DNA of 64,000 bases from Gigaspora rosea (taxonomy: Eukaryota; Glomeromycota; Glomeromycetes; Diversisporales; Gigasporaceae): NCBI GenBank assembly GCA_003550325.1, contig QKWP01000224.1, forward strand, positions 184,438 to 248,437, read 5' to 3'. The notes under the pieces are model-generated. The model did not search any database, was not told the origin of the DNA, and was given only the letters and a program-made list of their open reading frames with translations. How positions within the stretch are numbered: position 1 is the first letter of the stretch; each line of letters begins with the position of its first letter. The position numbers were made by a program, and so were the translations under genes. Shown piece after piece: positions 47,144-56,689 of the stretch.

Positions 47144-47817
47144 TAATGTGTGATATAAAAAAATATATATATATACAAGTAGATTACATAAATTTATATC
47201 AACAATTAATACAATTTAAACAAACTAACAACTGCTCATGTATCAAAATTTTGCAAGGAATTTTTTTTGTTAAGACACCCAGAGCAGTTTCATTAGTAAA
47301 ATTATGAGATATCGCAATTTTTTTAAAAAAAATCATATATTGATCTTTTGCTCTTCGCGAAACGAGCCAACACATACCACCTTCGATACATATCATTCCA
47401 TGAAATGAGGGTGCTATTACGTATGACGTGTTATAACGTGCCACCTCCCCCGTACCACTTTTACTGTGATATTCCGTCAACAGCTCTATACATACCACTC
47501 CGACCATGCCATTCTGTGGATTCTAGACACAACCCGTACCACACCCCAGACTACTTTTTTTATATGGTAACCATAATTAATATCAGTTAGAAGTCCTAAT
47601 TGATTGGTTAAAAATCTGAGCAAAAATAGGTTTAATATTTGTATGGGAACCGCTGATCGAAGAAAACTTCAGGCAATGCAACAATGACTACGAAGTGCAG
47701 TTAACACTAAGGTTCAATTATGCCTTCTAGGCGGATCAATAGCAAAAACGATCCTTGGTGCCACAAGAATAGTAAATGACCTGAAATGACCTCGTGACTC
47801 AAATGAATAATGACCAG
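47144..47817. other. Intergenic, no gene seen
   Basis: A short (TA)n tract lies at 47161-47175. GC-richer sequence at 47360-47530 has no recognisable class. The right edge is the LINE target site, AATAATGACCAG at 47806-47817. Confidence 0.5.
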
Positions 47818-47970
47818 GAATTTTGATCTGCACTCTACCGCGTTCCGGTGCCGGGAGGGTGCCATAAAAAGGACAGTATACCTAGAAAAGGCGGTTTTAA
47901 AAGCAAAAGAAGCCTTACCAAAGGGGCGAAAGCCCTGGTACCAAAGAAAAGGAAGTTCATTGATTGGAAT

Positions 47971-49482
47971 ATGGATGAAGCCCAAGGAAAACGCGTAAAG
48001 ACTCATGACACTAGGTCAAAATCTGTTAACAAAGGAGAAAACATGAACGTCGCGCAAGAAAGCACAGTAACTAAACTAAACTCAGAACAGGGACAGGAAC
48101 AAACCGTAGCTACATCTAATAATACATCGATTGATTGGTCAGAGGATGTGGACCTGGAGTTCTCTGTGGGGGAAGACTTAACAGACACAGGTTCAAGTAA
48201 CTCTGACGAATCGGAAAATTCGACGGGGAATATAAAGGAACTTTCTGGAAAGATGGCGGAAAGATCTGACGTAATGAATACTGATATGCAGGTTGACGAT
48301 CTAAACCAAATTTCAGGCAATGTTACGTCAAATTCAGATAAGAAATCATCGGAAGTTCGTCAATGGACCAGTTTATTCACTAAACTAAAGAGTGGCAAAG
48401 CAACTTACTCTAACTTTGCCCCTAGAGATAGAATTCACACAAAAAATGATAATGCATTAATCTTTAATATTCAGGGCCTAGAGAACATCTCAATTAATGA
48501 TATTGTTGCTGCACTTTATACAAAAATGGGTGATGAATTGATTGCAGCTAAGCCGCACTACAAAAGAGGGAAACGTTTGTACCTTGAGGTTATTTTTAAT
48601 AATCAAGAGAAACAACAATTGTACGCTACACAAGGAATTAATATTTTTAAACGATCACTTTTTGGGTATATTCCAGTCAATCTTAGACGTACTTTCCTGT
48701 CTGTTAGGTTACGAAATGTCCCAATGGGACCCAAGGATCTTATCTCTAAAAAGATTAAAGAGGCTACTGAGGACTTTGGTGTTATATCATCAATCAAGCC
48801 CTTGGTATATGAAGGGACTCCAGTATGTACGAACCAGTGGGTGGTAACGTTCGAAACAACAGAGGACCCAGATCTTGCTAAAAGAATCCCTAGACATACT
48901 CATATTTGGGACCAGAAAGTCACACTAGAATGGAAAGAGGCACCCAAACTTTGCTTCTATTGTGACAAGGAAGGTCACATCAAAAGGGACTGTGAAGAAC
49001 TTAAGAAATCTATTGAGTTTCGAAAATGGCAAAAGGAACATAGAGTACGGGCAAGAAACCTTGAAACAACTGAACCTTTAACTTTTAGTGTTAATAATCC
49101 ATACGTTTCAGAGGCTATGCAAGGTTCGAGCACTGATTCTAATAGTAATAGTCAAGAGAAGGCCAGTGAAGAAAGTGGAAAAAATTCAGAACAAGTAACG
49201 AATGAGGCGATTGTGGATGACCGACCTGATGAACGGATACAGGAAACCCATGACCTACCGACTACTTCTACTTCTGGAGGAGAAGAAGGGAAAATAGTTG
49301 ATACTCTGACCACTGAAGAGATGGAGAAAAGCAGAACTGAGGACGGGGGTCAAGAGCTCAAGAATGGAGACGATATGGATTCAATAGAAACGAATGAAGA
49401 TTTGAAACAAGCAATGGACGAAGACAGTTTTATAAAAGTAACTAATAAAAAAAGTAAGAAAAAAAAACTGGAATCCCAGTAG
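47971..49482 (+). CDS. LINE ORF1, nucleic-acid-binding Gag-like protein
   Basis: 503 residues from the first ATG in frame (MDEAQGKRVK); the frame is open further upstream without an ATG. The centre (about residues 130-310) is a globular region, and a CCHC knuckle follows (C328, C331, H336, C341 in CFYCDKEGHIKRDC). The N- and C-terminal thirds are acidic and Ser/Thr-rich. This layout is typical of ORF1 proteins that coat LINE RNA. The stop is 149 bases before the ORF2 ATG, so ORF2 is probably reached by reinitiation or internal entry. Confidence 0.9.
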   Translation: MDEAQGKRVKTHDTRSKSVNKGENMNVAQESTVTKLNSEQGQEQTVATSNNTSIDWSEDVDLEFSVGEDLTDTGSSNSDESENSTGNIKELSGKMAERSDVMNTDMQVDDLNQISGNVTSNSDKKSSEVRQWTSLFTKLKSGKATYSNFAPRDRIHTKNDNALIFNIQGLENISINDIVAALYTKMGDELIAAKPHYKRGKRLYLEVIFNNQEKQQLYATQGINIFKRSLFGYIPVNLRRTFLSVRLRNVPMGPKDLISKKIKEATEDFGVISSIKPLVYEGTPVCTNQWVVTFETTEDPDLAKRIPRHTHIWDQKVTLEWKEAPKLCFYCDKEGHIKRDCEELKKSIEFRKWQKEHRVRARNLETTEPLTFSVNNPYVSEAMQGSSTDSNSNSQEKASEESGKNSEQVTNEAIVDDRPDERIQETHDLPTTSTSGGEEGKIVDTLTTEEMEKSRTEDGGQELKNGDDMDSIETNEDLKQAMDEDSFIKVTNKKSKKKKLESQ

Positions 49483-49631
49483 CAGAGAAAAGGGTTTCCC
49501 CTTACCAGAAAAATAGAGAAGTTAAAAAAAAACAGGGTCCTGTCGGGTAGATGAACGGTCATTCACCCCGTTAGATTTATAAATTGCACCTGCAATTATT
49601 CATATTTTTCTTTATTTTTATATATATATAC

Positions 49632-52600
49632 ATGCACAACACGATCAAGATAGCTACCCTAAATGTTAAGGGTTTAAACAACAAACAAAAGTTTCAAAAA
49701 ATGATGACATTATTAAAATCATATAAATTAGACATAATTGTTATACAAGAAACCAATCTTCACGACTTTGCTATTAGAAATTTTCTTGCACAGCAATGGA
49801 TTTTCGATTCATACTGGACATCCAAAACTGCGATTCTGGCAGGAAAAAAAGAAATAAAGTTTGAAAAAATTAATGAATCAAATAACGGACGAGTTATATC
49901 AGCACGTTTCAACTTTAAACGACGCTCATATCTGGTCACAAACGTATATGCTCCACCAAATATTGAGGACCGGGTGACCTTTTTTAATAGTTGGTCTCCA
50001 CAAATAGACGAAGAAGTTATTAATATAGTAGCTGGGGACTTTAATGTGAATTTGGATCCTTATGAAAATAGAATTAGCCAAGCAGAACCGCATAACGATC
50101 CATCATGTGATGTTTTAAAACAAAAGATGCAAGAGTACATAGATACAGCAGAGATTATAGGGCTTAAACCCTTTCTTACTTTTTACCAGAGGACTCGGGG
50201 TAGTCAACTGATGGCCACGCGTCTGGACTATATTTTTATCGATGCTAATAATGCTCAATATTGTAATAGTATTTCTACTAGGTATGGAAATTCGGACCAC
50301 CTGCTTGTTGAGTGTGAATTGCACTTCGCACAGGATCACCCACAGGCAGCATATTGGAAGTTTGATAAACGATGCTGGGTTAATTCAAAAGTTAGAAAGG
50401 AAATCGAGGAGGAGCTGCGTAATATTGATATAGACAAATGGGACCGTCATAAATGTATTATTCAATCGATTATAAGGGCCTATAAACCGCAAGTAGCTCT
50501 GGGAAATAAAATTCAAAGACTACATAAAAGGCTCACGGAAATAAACTCGAAATTAATGCACAATAACGAGTATGAGGACCTACGACTAGTAGCAGAAAAA
50601 GTAAATCAACAATTGCAAGAAAACTTGTCCTCTTTAGCAGAAAAATGGCAAATTAGATCAAAAGCGAAATGGGTAGAAAGTGGAGAAAAGTCCACGAAAT
50701 ATTTCTTTATGCGATATAAGACTAGGCTCTCTTCTACACCTACCTCTAAAATTAAAGACCCGAGCAACCCATTGAATGAAGATCCGGTTACCATCCTTCA
50801 ATACATTAAGGATAACTTCGAACAACTTTATAAAACAGAAGAAATTGATACGGAAGCAGTTGAGAAATTAACCCAGGACCTACCTCAAGTATCGATAGCT
50901 CAAAACTTGTCACTAATTAAAAGAATTACTGAGGAAGAAATCGGTATGGTTATAGACACGCTTGCCAACAATAAGTCGCCAGGAACTGACGGTCTCAGTT
51001 ATGAATTTTACAAGTTAGCAAAAGAAGAGGTTCTCCCAGTGCTAGTGAAATTGTTTAACAGGGTACTAGAAACAGGGGAGATGCCAATTTCTTGGAGCCA
51101 GAACATTATTACGCTCATTCCTAAGAAAAAAGAAAACTTAGAGGCAATTAGTAATTGGAGACCGATTTCGCTTACTAACTGTGATGTGAAAATTTTTATG
51201 AAAATTTTAGCCAATCGACTAAATATAATATGTGCAGACATTATTGGGTATTATCAAAGAGGATTTGTTACCGGAAGATCTATATCAGATGCGGCCCTTG
51301 ATGTATTAACAGTGATGAGAAATCAAAGTGATCAATCCAAGCAGCAATGGCTCCTTTTTATAGACCAACAAAAAGCTTTCGACAGAGTCAACCATGACTA
51401 CTTACAAACGGTCCTTTCTAAAATGAGCTTTGATTTAAAATTTATTAACGTAGTTAAATCATTGTTTTCAACTCAACAAGCATATATTACGGACGCCGGC
51501 CTGATTTCTGAACCCTTCAGGGTTAAAAGAGGAGTTCGACAGGGAGATCCGTTGTCCCCTCTTTTATATGTACTTGCAATTGAACCCTTCTTGAGACAGA
51601 TACACGTGAGCATCAATGGTATTAATATTAAAAATCAGCACTTTAAAATTGCTGCATACGCAGACGATTTGACTATTGGTATTAGTTCCCAAGACGACTG
51701 GCTTAAGTTTACAGAGATAACTAAAATGTATGAATTAGCATCGAATGCTAGGGTTAACAAGTCGAAAACAGTTCTAGTACCGATTACAACAGCAGCACAA
51801 GAGTTTAATTTACCCGGTGAAAGGAATTTTAAGAAACTGGCAAAAGACGAACCAATATCGATTCTTGGGTATAAGGTAGACAGCGGAGGCAATCCTATAA
51901 AGCATTTATGGGAGGACCTAGCTTGTAATGTTCAAAATAAAATCCAGTCCATGGCGAATAGAAACCTTTCATATAAAGGTAGAATACTAATAGCGAAATC
52001 ATTGTTTATCTCAAAGATGTGGTATCTCGCATACCTTATACCCCCGAAAAGAAAACAGTTATATGTCCTCAATAATATGATGATAGAATGGGTTAAAAAT
52101 AGGTCGAAAATGCTCCCACGTTACTCAACCTTTCAACAAGGATATGATCAAGGAGGCTTGGCAGCTCCAATATTGAAAGATGCTCTAGATGCCAGGCTAA
52201 TTACAGTTTTCATTAAACTGTTGACGGGTGATAGTTTTTGGGGGAAAGTTGAACGTGCAATAATTATTGAGAGCTTGCAGTACAAAAGAAATATAACATT
52301 AAAGGAAGCACTAAATAGTAATACAAATACAACCAAGGGCTGGCCAGAGAGATGGAAGCCATATGTTTTGGCATGGCATTGGCTGGAAGGGAAAGTGATT
52401 GGAAGAGATGATGAACCATGGGATCAAGGAAATGTTAGCATTGGAGGCCAGTGTGGCAGCTATTCAGTAAAAAAAGCCACAGAATTCTTACGGGCCAAAG
52501 TTAAACTATCTCCAAAGCAGTCGGACCATGTGGACTGGATTAAAGAGAAATGGACACTTAACAGGAAAAAGGATGTTGTTTGGAGGCTGAACTTCCGGGC

Positions 52601-53045
52601 ACTTCCTCTAGGATACCGGCTACTACATATCAATAGAGAAGAAAATGGCGAATGTCCGGCATGTCCCGGAGAGTTACAAACTCCACTACACTTCGCACTG
52701 GAATGCAAGATTAGCAAAATAATTTGGAGGGAAGCATATAAATGCTTGGCTAATTCGAGTAATGACAGGATTCCTGACTCGTGGGATGAAATTTTCTCTG
52801 CATCTAATATTGAAGAGACCACAAAACGTAAGGCAGCATTATGGCTGCATATCACCTGCTTATATGAGATCTGGTGTTGGTATACTCAGATCAAATGGGG
52901 ACACAAGCGGATTCCAGAAACGAATTTACCTGCTATAATCCAGATGCGATTGAGCAACGAGGTAAAGGTGCTGAAGGCGTTACAAGAGGGGGGTAATAAA
53001 AAGGTAGAAAAAGTAAGGAAGTACCTTGTTCAGAATGTACTTTGA
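49632..53045 (+). CDS. LINE ORF2, AP-like endonuclease and reverse transcriptase
   Basis: 1137 residues from ATG 49632 (MHNTIKIATLNVKGLNN). Residues 1-235 form the exonuclease III-type endonuclease: TLNVKGLNN, IQETN with E40, NVYAP, GDFNVN, RLDYIF and SDHLLV. The reverse transcriptase follows with NWRPISLTN, FIDQQKAFDRVNHD, GVRQGDPLSPLLY and AYADD (Y676 A677 D678 D679). The C-terminal domain has a CPACPGELQTPLHFALEC zinc-binding motif. The DQQKAFDRV form of RT motif A is like L1/Tx1 clade proteins. No stop or frameshift is present. The endonuclease would nick target DNA and the RT would prime on the nick. Confidence 0.95.
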   Translation: MHNTIKIATLNVKGLNNKQKFQKMMTLLKSYKLDIIVIQETNLHDFAIRNFLAQQWIFDSYWTSKTAILAGKKEIKFEKINESNNGRVISARFNFKRRSYLVTNVYAPPNIEDRVTFFNSWSPQIDEEVINIVAGDFNVNLDPYENRISQAEPHNDPSCDVLKQKMQEYIDTAEIIGLKPFLTFYQRTRGSQLMATRLDYIFIDANNAQYCNSISTRYGNSDHLLVECELHFAQDHPQAAYWKFDKRCWVNSKVRKEIEEELRNIDIDKWDRHKCIIQSIIRAYKPQVALGNKIQRLHKRLTEINSKLMHNNEYEDLRLVAEKVNQQLQENLSSLAEKWQIRSKAKWVESGEKSTKYFFMRYKTRLSSTPTSKIKDPSNPLNEDPVTILQYIKDNFEQLYKTEEIDTEAVEKLTQDLPQVSIAQNLSLIKRITEEEIGMVIDTLANNKSPGTDGLSYEFYKLAKEEVLPVLVKLFNRVLETGEMPISWSQNIITLIPKKKENLEAISNWRPISLTNCDVKIFMKILANRLNIICADIIGYYQRGFVTGRSISDAALDVLTVMRNQSDQSKQQWLLFIDQQKAFDRVNHDYLQTVLSKMSFDLKFINVVKSLFSTQQAYITDAGLISEPFRVKRGVRQGDPLSPLLYVLAIEPFLRQIHVSINGINIKNQHFKIAAYADDLTIGISSQDDWLKFTEITKMYELASNARVNKSKTVLVPITTAAQEFNLPGERNFKKLAKDEPISILGYKVDSGGNPIKHLWEDLACNVQNKIQSMANRNLSYKGRILIAKSLFISKMWYLAYLIPPKRKQLYVLNNMMIEWVKNRSKMLPRYSTFQQGYDQGGLAAPILKDALDARLITVFIKLLTGDSFWGKVERAIIIESLQYKRNITLKEALNSNTNTTKGWPERWKPYVLAWHWLEGKVIGRDDEPWDQGNVSIGGQCGSYSVKKATEFLRAKVKLSPKQSDHVDWIKEKWTLNRKKDVVWRLNFRALPLGYRLLHINREENGECPACPGELQTPLHFALECKISKIIWREAYKCLANSSNDRIPDSWDEIFSASNIEETTKRKAALWLHITCLYEIWCWYTQIKWGHKRIPETNLPAIIQMRLSNEVKVLKALQEGGNKKVEKVRKYLVQNVL

Positions 53046-53128
53046 TTTTTAAATTATAAATAAAGTGCGCCTATATGGCGTCCTCGTTAATAAGAGGTTT
53101 AAAAAAAAAAAAAATAAATAATGACCAG

Positions 53129-53355
53129 ATGTTGGTCATTTCGAAAGGTGAAAAGATCTATCAGGTCATTTAAAATTTTATATTAAAACTAGGGTTGCAT
53201 CAGTTCTGTCCAGTCCGGTCCGGTCCCTAAGAGGACCGTTATCATAGTGTTTACGGTCCTGGTCCGGTCTGGTCCTTCGGTCCCATAATGGTTCTTTAAT
53301 GATTACGTCAATCTTAATGCATAACAGTCACATGATATGTCACAACAAAATTTTT
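53129..53355. repeat. GGTCC-rich repeat fragment
   Basis: Starting at about 53203 (TAGGGTTGCATCAG), the sequence has seven GGTCC/GGACC motifs in 90 bases (CCAGTCCGGTCCGGTCCC and others). Similar motif-dense blocks lie at 5725-5800, 7760-7810 and 9265-9300. TAGGGTTG resembles a hAT-type end, but no partner end or duplication is visible here. Confidence 0.5.
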
Positions 53356-53943
53356 TACATATAAAATTTATAAAAAAAACATATAAAATTACTATAAACT
53401 TTGAATCTTTGATCTTTCTTCACCTACATATTAACTTAAAATTAAATTTTTCGGGAATATAGAACAAAGAGAGAAGAAAAAATTGGGCTTAAAAATCAAA
53501 TTAAAATTTTGCTGTTTTTGCACAAAACGAAAATGTAACTTCACCAAAAACAAATATTTAACAATTTTAAGACAATGAGTATGTGTAAAATTATGCCCCG
53601 AACAACTTTACTAAGTAGGTTACCTTGTAAGAAAAATGGGATATCTATGTACTAAAGTAAAATTTTTTGAGTTTTAAATATAAAACCCCTTTTTTTATCA
53701 AGATAACGCATGATTTTACACATACTATTGTTTTAAAATCATTAAATATCTGTTTTTGGCAAAGTTACATTTTCGTTTGTGCAAAAACGGCAAAATTTTA
53801 ATTTGATTTTTAAGCCCAATTTTTTCTTCTCTCTTTGTTCTATATTCCTGAAAAATTTAATTTTAAGTTAATATGTAGGTGAAGAAAGATCAAATATTCA
53901 AATTTTATAGTAATTTTATGTTTTTTTATAAATTTATATATAA
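53356..53943. mobile_element. ~590-bp fold-back element, relative of 1885-3587
   Basis: Inverted arms of about 230-250 bases. The left ACATATAAAATTACTATAAA, TCTTTCTTCACCTACATATT and GGGAATATAGAACAAAG are mirrored on the right by CTTTGTTCTATATTCCTGAA, AATATGTAGGTGAAGAAAGA and TTTATAGTAATTTTATGT. The loop is about 53620-53710. The arms share AATATAGAACAA and GAACAACTTTACTAAGTAGG with the larger fold-back element at 1885-3587. There are no genes. Confidence 0.85.
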
Positions 53944-54799
53944 CTAAAAACTCGGTTATGGCTCAACAAGCGATCAACGTGTACAGGGTATTACATCTAT
54001 ATTACCCGGAAGATCGTATACGAAAATCGGAAACACCGATATCATTAAGGAAATCGAATCGACATGCCAAGATTAGAAGTTAATCCGTAATGAAACGCAA
54101 AGAAGATCATACACCGATGATCTGATGACAACAATCAAATAAAGATAATGAAAATCAGATGCGAAAATAAAGAAGAATAATAATCAGAAAAGAATTAATA
54201 TTCTAGTATAGCAAATTAACTAGTTAGATCAAAAATGCTAAGTTTTAATATCATGAATTTTATAGTTATTAGAAAAAGTATTTAAATAGTAGATTTTAGA
54301 CATTCAAATCTGTGTGTTGAATTCGATAAAAATAAGTGTTGACTACAAAATATTATATCTAAAATAATACCTTCAATACATGTACACTATTGAAATATTC
54401 TTGCTTTCAATAGTTTTGACCCTTTATTGTATATCACTTGTAATAACTACTTTGATAGTAGTAAACCATTTGACATATCAAAATCTACTTCTTGGACCAA
54501 AGAAATCTAGCATACATAATCTTTAACATATTTTATATTCTCTATATTCATCAAAGAATATTATCACAGTATACTTAACTGTACCCACTGATTATATTTA
54601 ATAAACTGATTATTATAAACATAAACATACTTCGAATAAGTGAAAAGTTAGTTTGTTGGTTTAAACTTAACATATATATTAAGGACTAGCTACCCTTGAG
54701 AAATACTATACTCTTTGAAGGAAAATCATAATAAACAAGACGTGCACTAACAAGCTGAAAACAAATAAAAGCTGCAACGCCATAATAAAGAATTACTAA
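53944..54799 (+). promoter_or_regulatory. Leader or LTR-like region of the 54.8-64 kb retroelement
   Basis: There is no ORF. A TATTTAAATAG box (about 54280) and AATAAA-like motifs are the only promoter-like signals. Composition shifts here to the A-rich plus strand that continues through the element. The region sits between an unrelated fold-back element and the first small gene, so it is the natural place for a 5' LTR and leader. I see no LTR partner because the 3' end lies outside the window, and no convincing primer-binding site. Confidence 0.4.
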
Positions 54800-55381
54800 A
54801 TGAGAATATACACTACACTTTACAAAATATTTATTGTCTAGATTATAATAAGTCTAACACCAACACCAAAGAATTTTATTAAAGCAGACGTTATAGTCAT
54901 AACAGTACCAGCACCAGCACCTGCACCAATTACTACAACTCCTACAGAAAGCATTACTAATACGAGTAAAGCAAGTAAAGAAACTGCAACTACATCTATT
55001 CAATCAAGCCAAACGAACCAACCAGAAGATAATAACAATAGCAACCTTACCACTATTGTTGGAATATTAGCTGCAACATTAACAATATTAGCAATAACCT
55101 TAACAGTATTAATCTGCTGTATACGAAGACTTAGAAAAAGAAAACAAGTGTATAAACGACATCTTAATACAGGAACAGGAGCAGTACCTCCACCTTCAGT
55201 ATCACAAGTTCAAAGAGGATTAGCATATCAATATCCTAACACCTCAGACTTACCATTTCAACAAGACGCATTCTCAAACCAAATCCCAGAATTAAATCAA
55301 AACCAATTAGAAACTTTAGTAAGAAATCTCGGCCTTAGAGACCAAGTATGGACTAAACAACCGCCACCACCACCTTACTAA
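54800..55381 (+). CDS. Small type I membrane protein, PPPY tail, in-frame TAG
   Basis: From ATG 54800 the frame reads MRIYTTLYKIFIV, a TAG at 54839-54841, then continues open for 178 codons to 55381. The first segment plus the residues after the TAG (IIISLTPTP) look like one signal peptide cut by the stop. An ectodomain of about 60 residues rich in Thr, Ser, Pro and Ala follows, then a membrane segment (TTIVGILAATLTILAITL) ending in CC and a basic RRLRKRK stop-transfer, then a ~75-residue tail ending QPPPPPY. PPxY motifs recruit Nedd4-type ubiquitin ligases in retroviral late domains, so a budding-like or trafficking role is possible, by inference only. There is no ATG after the TAG, so expression needs readthrough, or the gene is damaged. 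Homologues are unknown to me. Confidence 0.6.
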
Positions 55382-55499
55382 AACAAGTAATCCGAAATAA
55401 AAGAAGTTTAATATAGGAAGTTCACCGAACAAAAATAGATCAACAAAGAAGAAAAGATAGGAATACTAAAATAAAAACTGAAACCGCGACTATACGCAT

Positions 55500-55726
55500 A
55501 TGAGTTTGATAAACAAAGACAAAATAATATTAATTATAGTAACAATTGCTTCACTTATACTAGGCACCGTTTTCGCATTAATAATATACTTCGCACCACC
55601 AGAAATCCAAACAAATTAGCTCAAGGCATAACAATCACATTATTATTTGCAACAATAATATTTACAATCTACGCCCTCATCAGACCATTATATGACAGAA
55701 GATCAAACAACATCGACAACTGTTAA
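55500..55726 (+). CDS. Tiny membrane protein(s), possible -1 fusion
   Basis: ATG 55500 opens a 39-residue frame with one membrane segment (IILIIVTIASLILGTVFALI) that stops at TAG 55617-55619. The -1 frame is open across the stop and continues to 55726 with a second hydrophobic segment (ITITLLFATIIFTIYALI) followed by RPLYDRR. The two could form one two-pass protein if ribosomes slip at CAAACAAA (55608-55615) or if one base is missing. The second segment has no ATG of its own. It overlaps the next gene by 35 bases. No relative is recognised. Confidence 0.5.
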
Positions 55727-55919
55727 CTGCAATTGTAATTTATTAAATCCACTAGCATCTACATTACTACTTACCCTAATCATAACAATATTTGTAGCTA
55801 TCATATCTATTTTTATAATCAAGTACAACCATCAAAGATATAAAAAGAGACTCTACAAACAGTTCTCTACTCTCTACGGACCATACGGAAATCAAGATAC
55901 CAATACTGGCTGTTGTTAA
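55692..55919 (+). CDS. 75-residue single-pass membrane protein
   Basis: A short Thr-rich N-terminus with a CNCN motif, then a membrane segment of about 23 residues (STLLLTLIITIFVAIISIFI), then a basic KYNHQRYKKR stretch and a tail ending GCC. The positive-inside rule puts the tail in the cytoplasm. The stop is three bases before the next ATG (55923), in the same frame. The pattern of short Thr-rich outside, membrane segment and basic tail is shared with the neighbours and suggests duplication or co-selection. Function unknown. Confidence 0.65.
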   Translation: MTEDQTTSTTVNCNCNLLNPLASTLLLTLIITIFVAIISIFIIKYNHQRYKKRLYKQFSTLYGPYGNQDTNTGCC

Positions 55920-55922
55920 TCT

Positions 55923-56171
55923 ATGAATATTCAAAACCAAGATATACAATCACCTGACCAAACCCAAACCATAATACTTACCGTATCCATTATAATCATA
56001 CTTGTAATCATATCTATAGTTATATCAACCACCATATACTGCTGTTGTAAAAATAAAATCAAAAGAAAAAATTACCCAATTCACAATAACATACAAACAC
56101 CTTCGCATATCTACCAAGATCCTATAATTAAAGAAATAGTTGTAAACAGAAGCAGATTACCACCTGTATGA
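55923..56171 (+). CDS. 82-residue single-pass membrane protein
   Basis: A hydrophilic N-terminus of about 18 residues, one long membrane segment (IILTVSIIIILVIISIVIS), then YCCCKNKIKRK, a likely palmitoylation and stop-transfer site, and a tail ending RSRLPPV. Its TGA stop (56169-56171) overlaps the next ATG as ATGA, the arrangement used for coupled stop-start translation in some fungal viruses and LINEs. Function unknown. Confidence 0.65.
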   Translation: MNIQNQDIQSPDQTQTIILTVSIIIILVIISIVISTTIYCCCKNKIKRKNYPIHNNIQTPSHIYQDPIIKEIVVNRSRLPPV

Positions 56172-56341
56172 ACATATTCAAAAGACTATTTGGGAAAAAG
56201 AAAAGAAGACAACACAGACCAAGACCACTACCAATATATATACCACACCACCAAAGATATAACTACCTAGCAAATAACCAATTCGGACCTAATATTCAAG
56301 AAATAGATAGATTACTAGGAACCACACGTACCAGAAGTTAA
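56168..56341 (+). CDS. 57-residue basic protein
   Basis: Starts in the ATGA overlap with the previous gene. The N-terminus is strongly basic (FKRLFGKKKRRQHRPRP). The rest is Tyr/Asn/Gln-rich and ends TTRTRS. There is no membrane segment. The stop TAA is followed directly by ATG 56342. It could bind nucleic acid or membranes through the basic patch, by inference from composition only. Confidence 0.55.
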   Translation: MNIFKRLFGKKKRRQHRPRPLPIYIPHHQRYNYLANNQFGPNIQEIDRLLGTTRTRS

Positions 56342-56689
56342 ATGAGTGTACAATTCCTCACACTCACGATACCTACTACAACCATATTCATAACAGTAAC
56401 ACCAACGCCTATATATACTACAGTACTCGCGAACAATACAGTAACCACTACAATAACAACTACAATTAACTCAGAAGTAATAGCTACAATAACACCAAGC
56501 TACGTAAACGATACCAACGTTATTACTCAAGACATAGTATCTATAGCACTACTAATATTTGCAATAGCAATAATAGTATTCATAAACTATAGACACAGAT
56601 TAGAAAAGAAGCTCAAGATAGCCAATAATCATCTTGACCACGCAGAAAGACTAGCAACTACATTAAACGCTACAATCTTACCTAATTAA
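56342..56689 (+). CDS. 115-residue Thr-rich membrane protein
   Basis: A hydrophobic, Thr-rich N-terminus that may act as a signal peptide, a Thr/Ser/Asn-rich external region (about residues 20-65, with NNT, NDT sites), a membrane segment (IVSIALLIFAIAIIVFI), then YRHRLEKKLK and a helical tail. It resembles a small mucin-like surface protein. The stop overlaps the next start as TAATG (56687-56691), another coupled-translation arrangement. Confidence 0.65.
   Translation: MSVQFLTLTIPTTTIFITVTPTPIYTTVLANNTVTTTITTTINSEVIATITPSYVNDTNVITQDIVSIALLIFAIAIIVFINYRHRLEKKLKIANNHLDHAERLATTLNATILPN

Larger units (their letters stand above)
47818..53116 (+). mobile_element. Full-length LINE (L1/Tx1-like), apparently intact
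   Basis: The insertion is bounded by a 12-bp target duplication, AATAATGACCAG, at 47806-47817 and 53117-53128 (close to 15 bases if one mismatch is allowed). It has two open ORFs, a short 3' untranslated region with a small stem-loop (CCTCGTTAATAAGAGG at about 53081) and a poly(A) tail from 53099. A 5' end that starts directly at the duplication, and two undamaged ORFs, indicate a full-length and young copy. Such elements copy themselves by target-primed reverse transcription. Confidence 0.93.

Noticed and set aside
53944-54799. Defined 5' LTR boundaries for the last element
   Set aside because: No second LTR copy is in the window and no primer-binding site could be recognised, so ends cannot be assigned.
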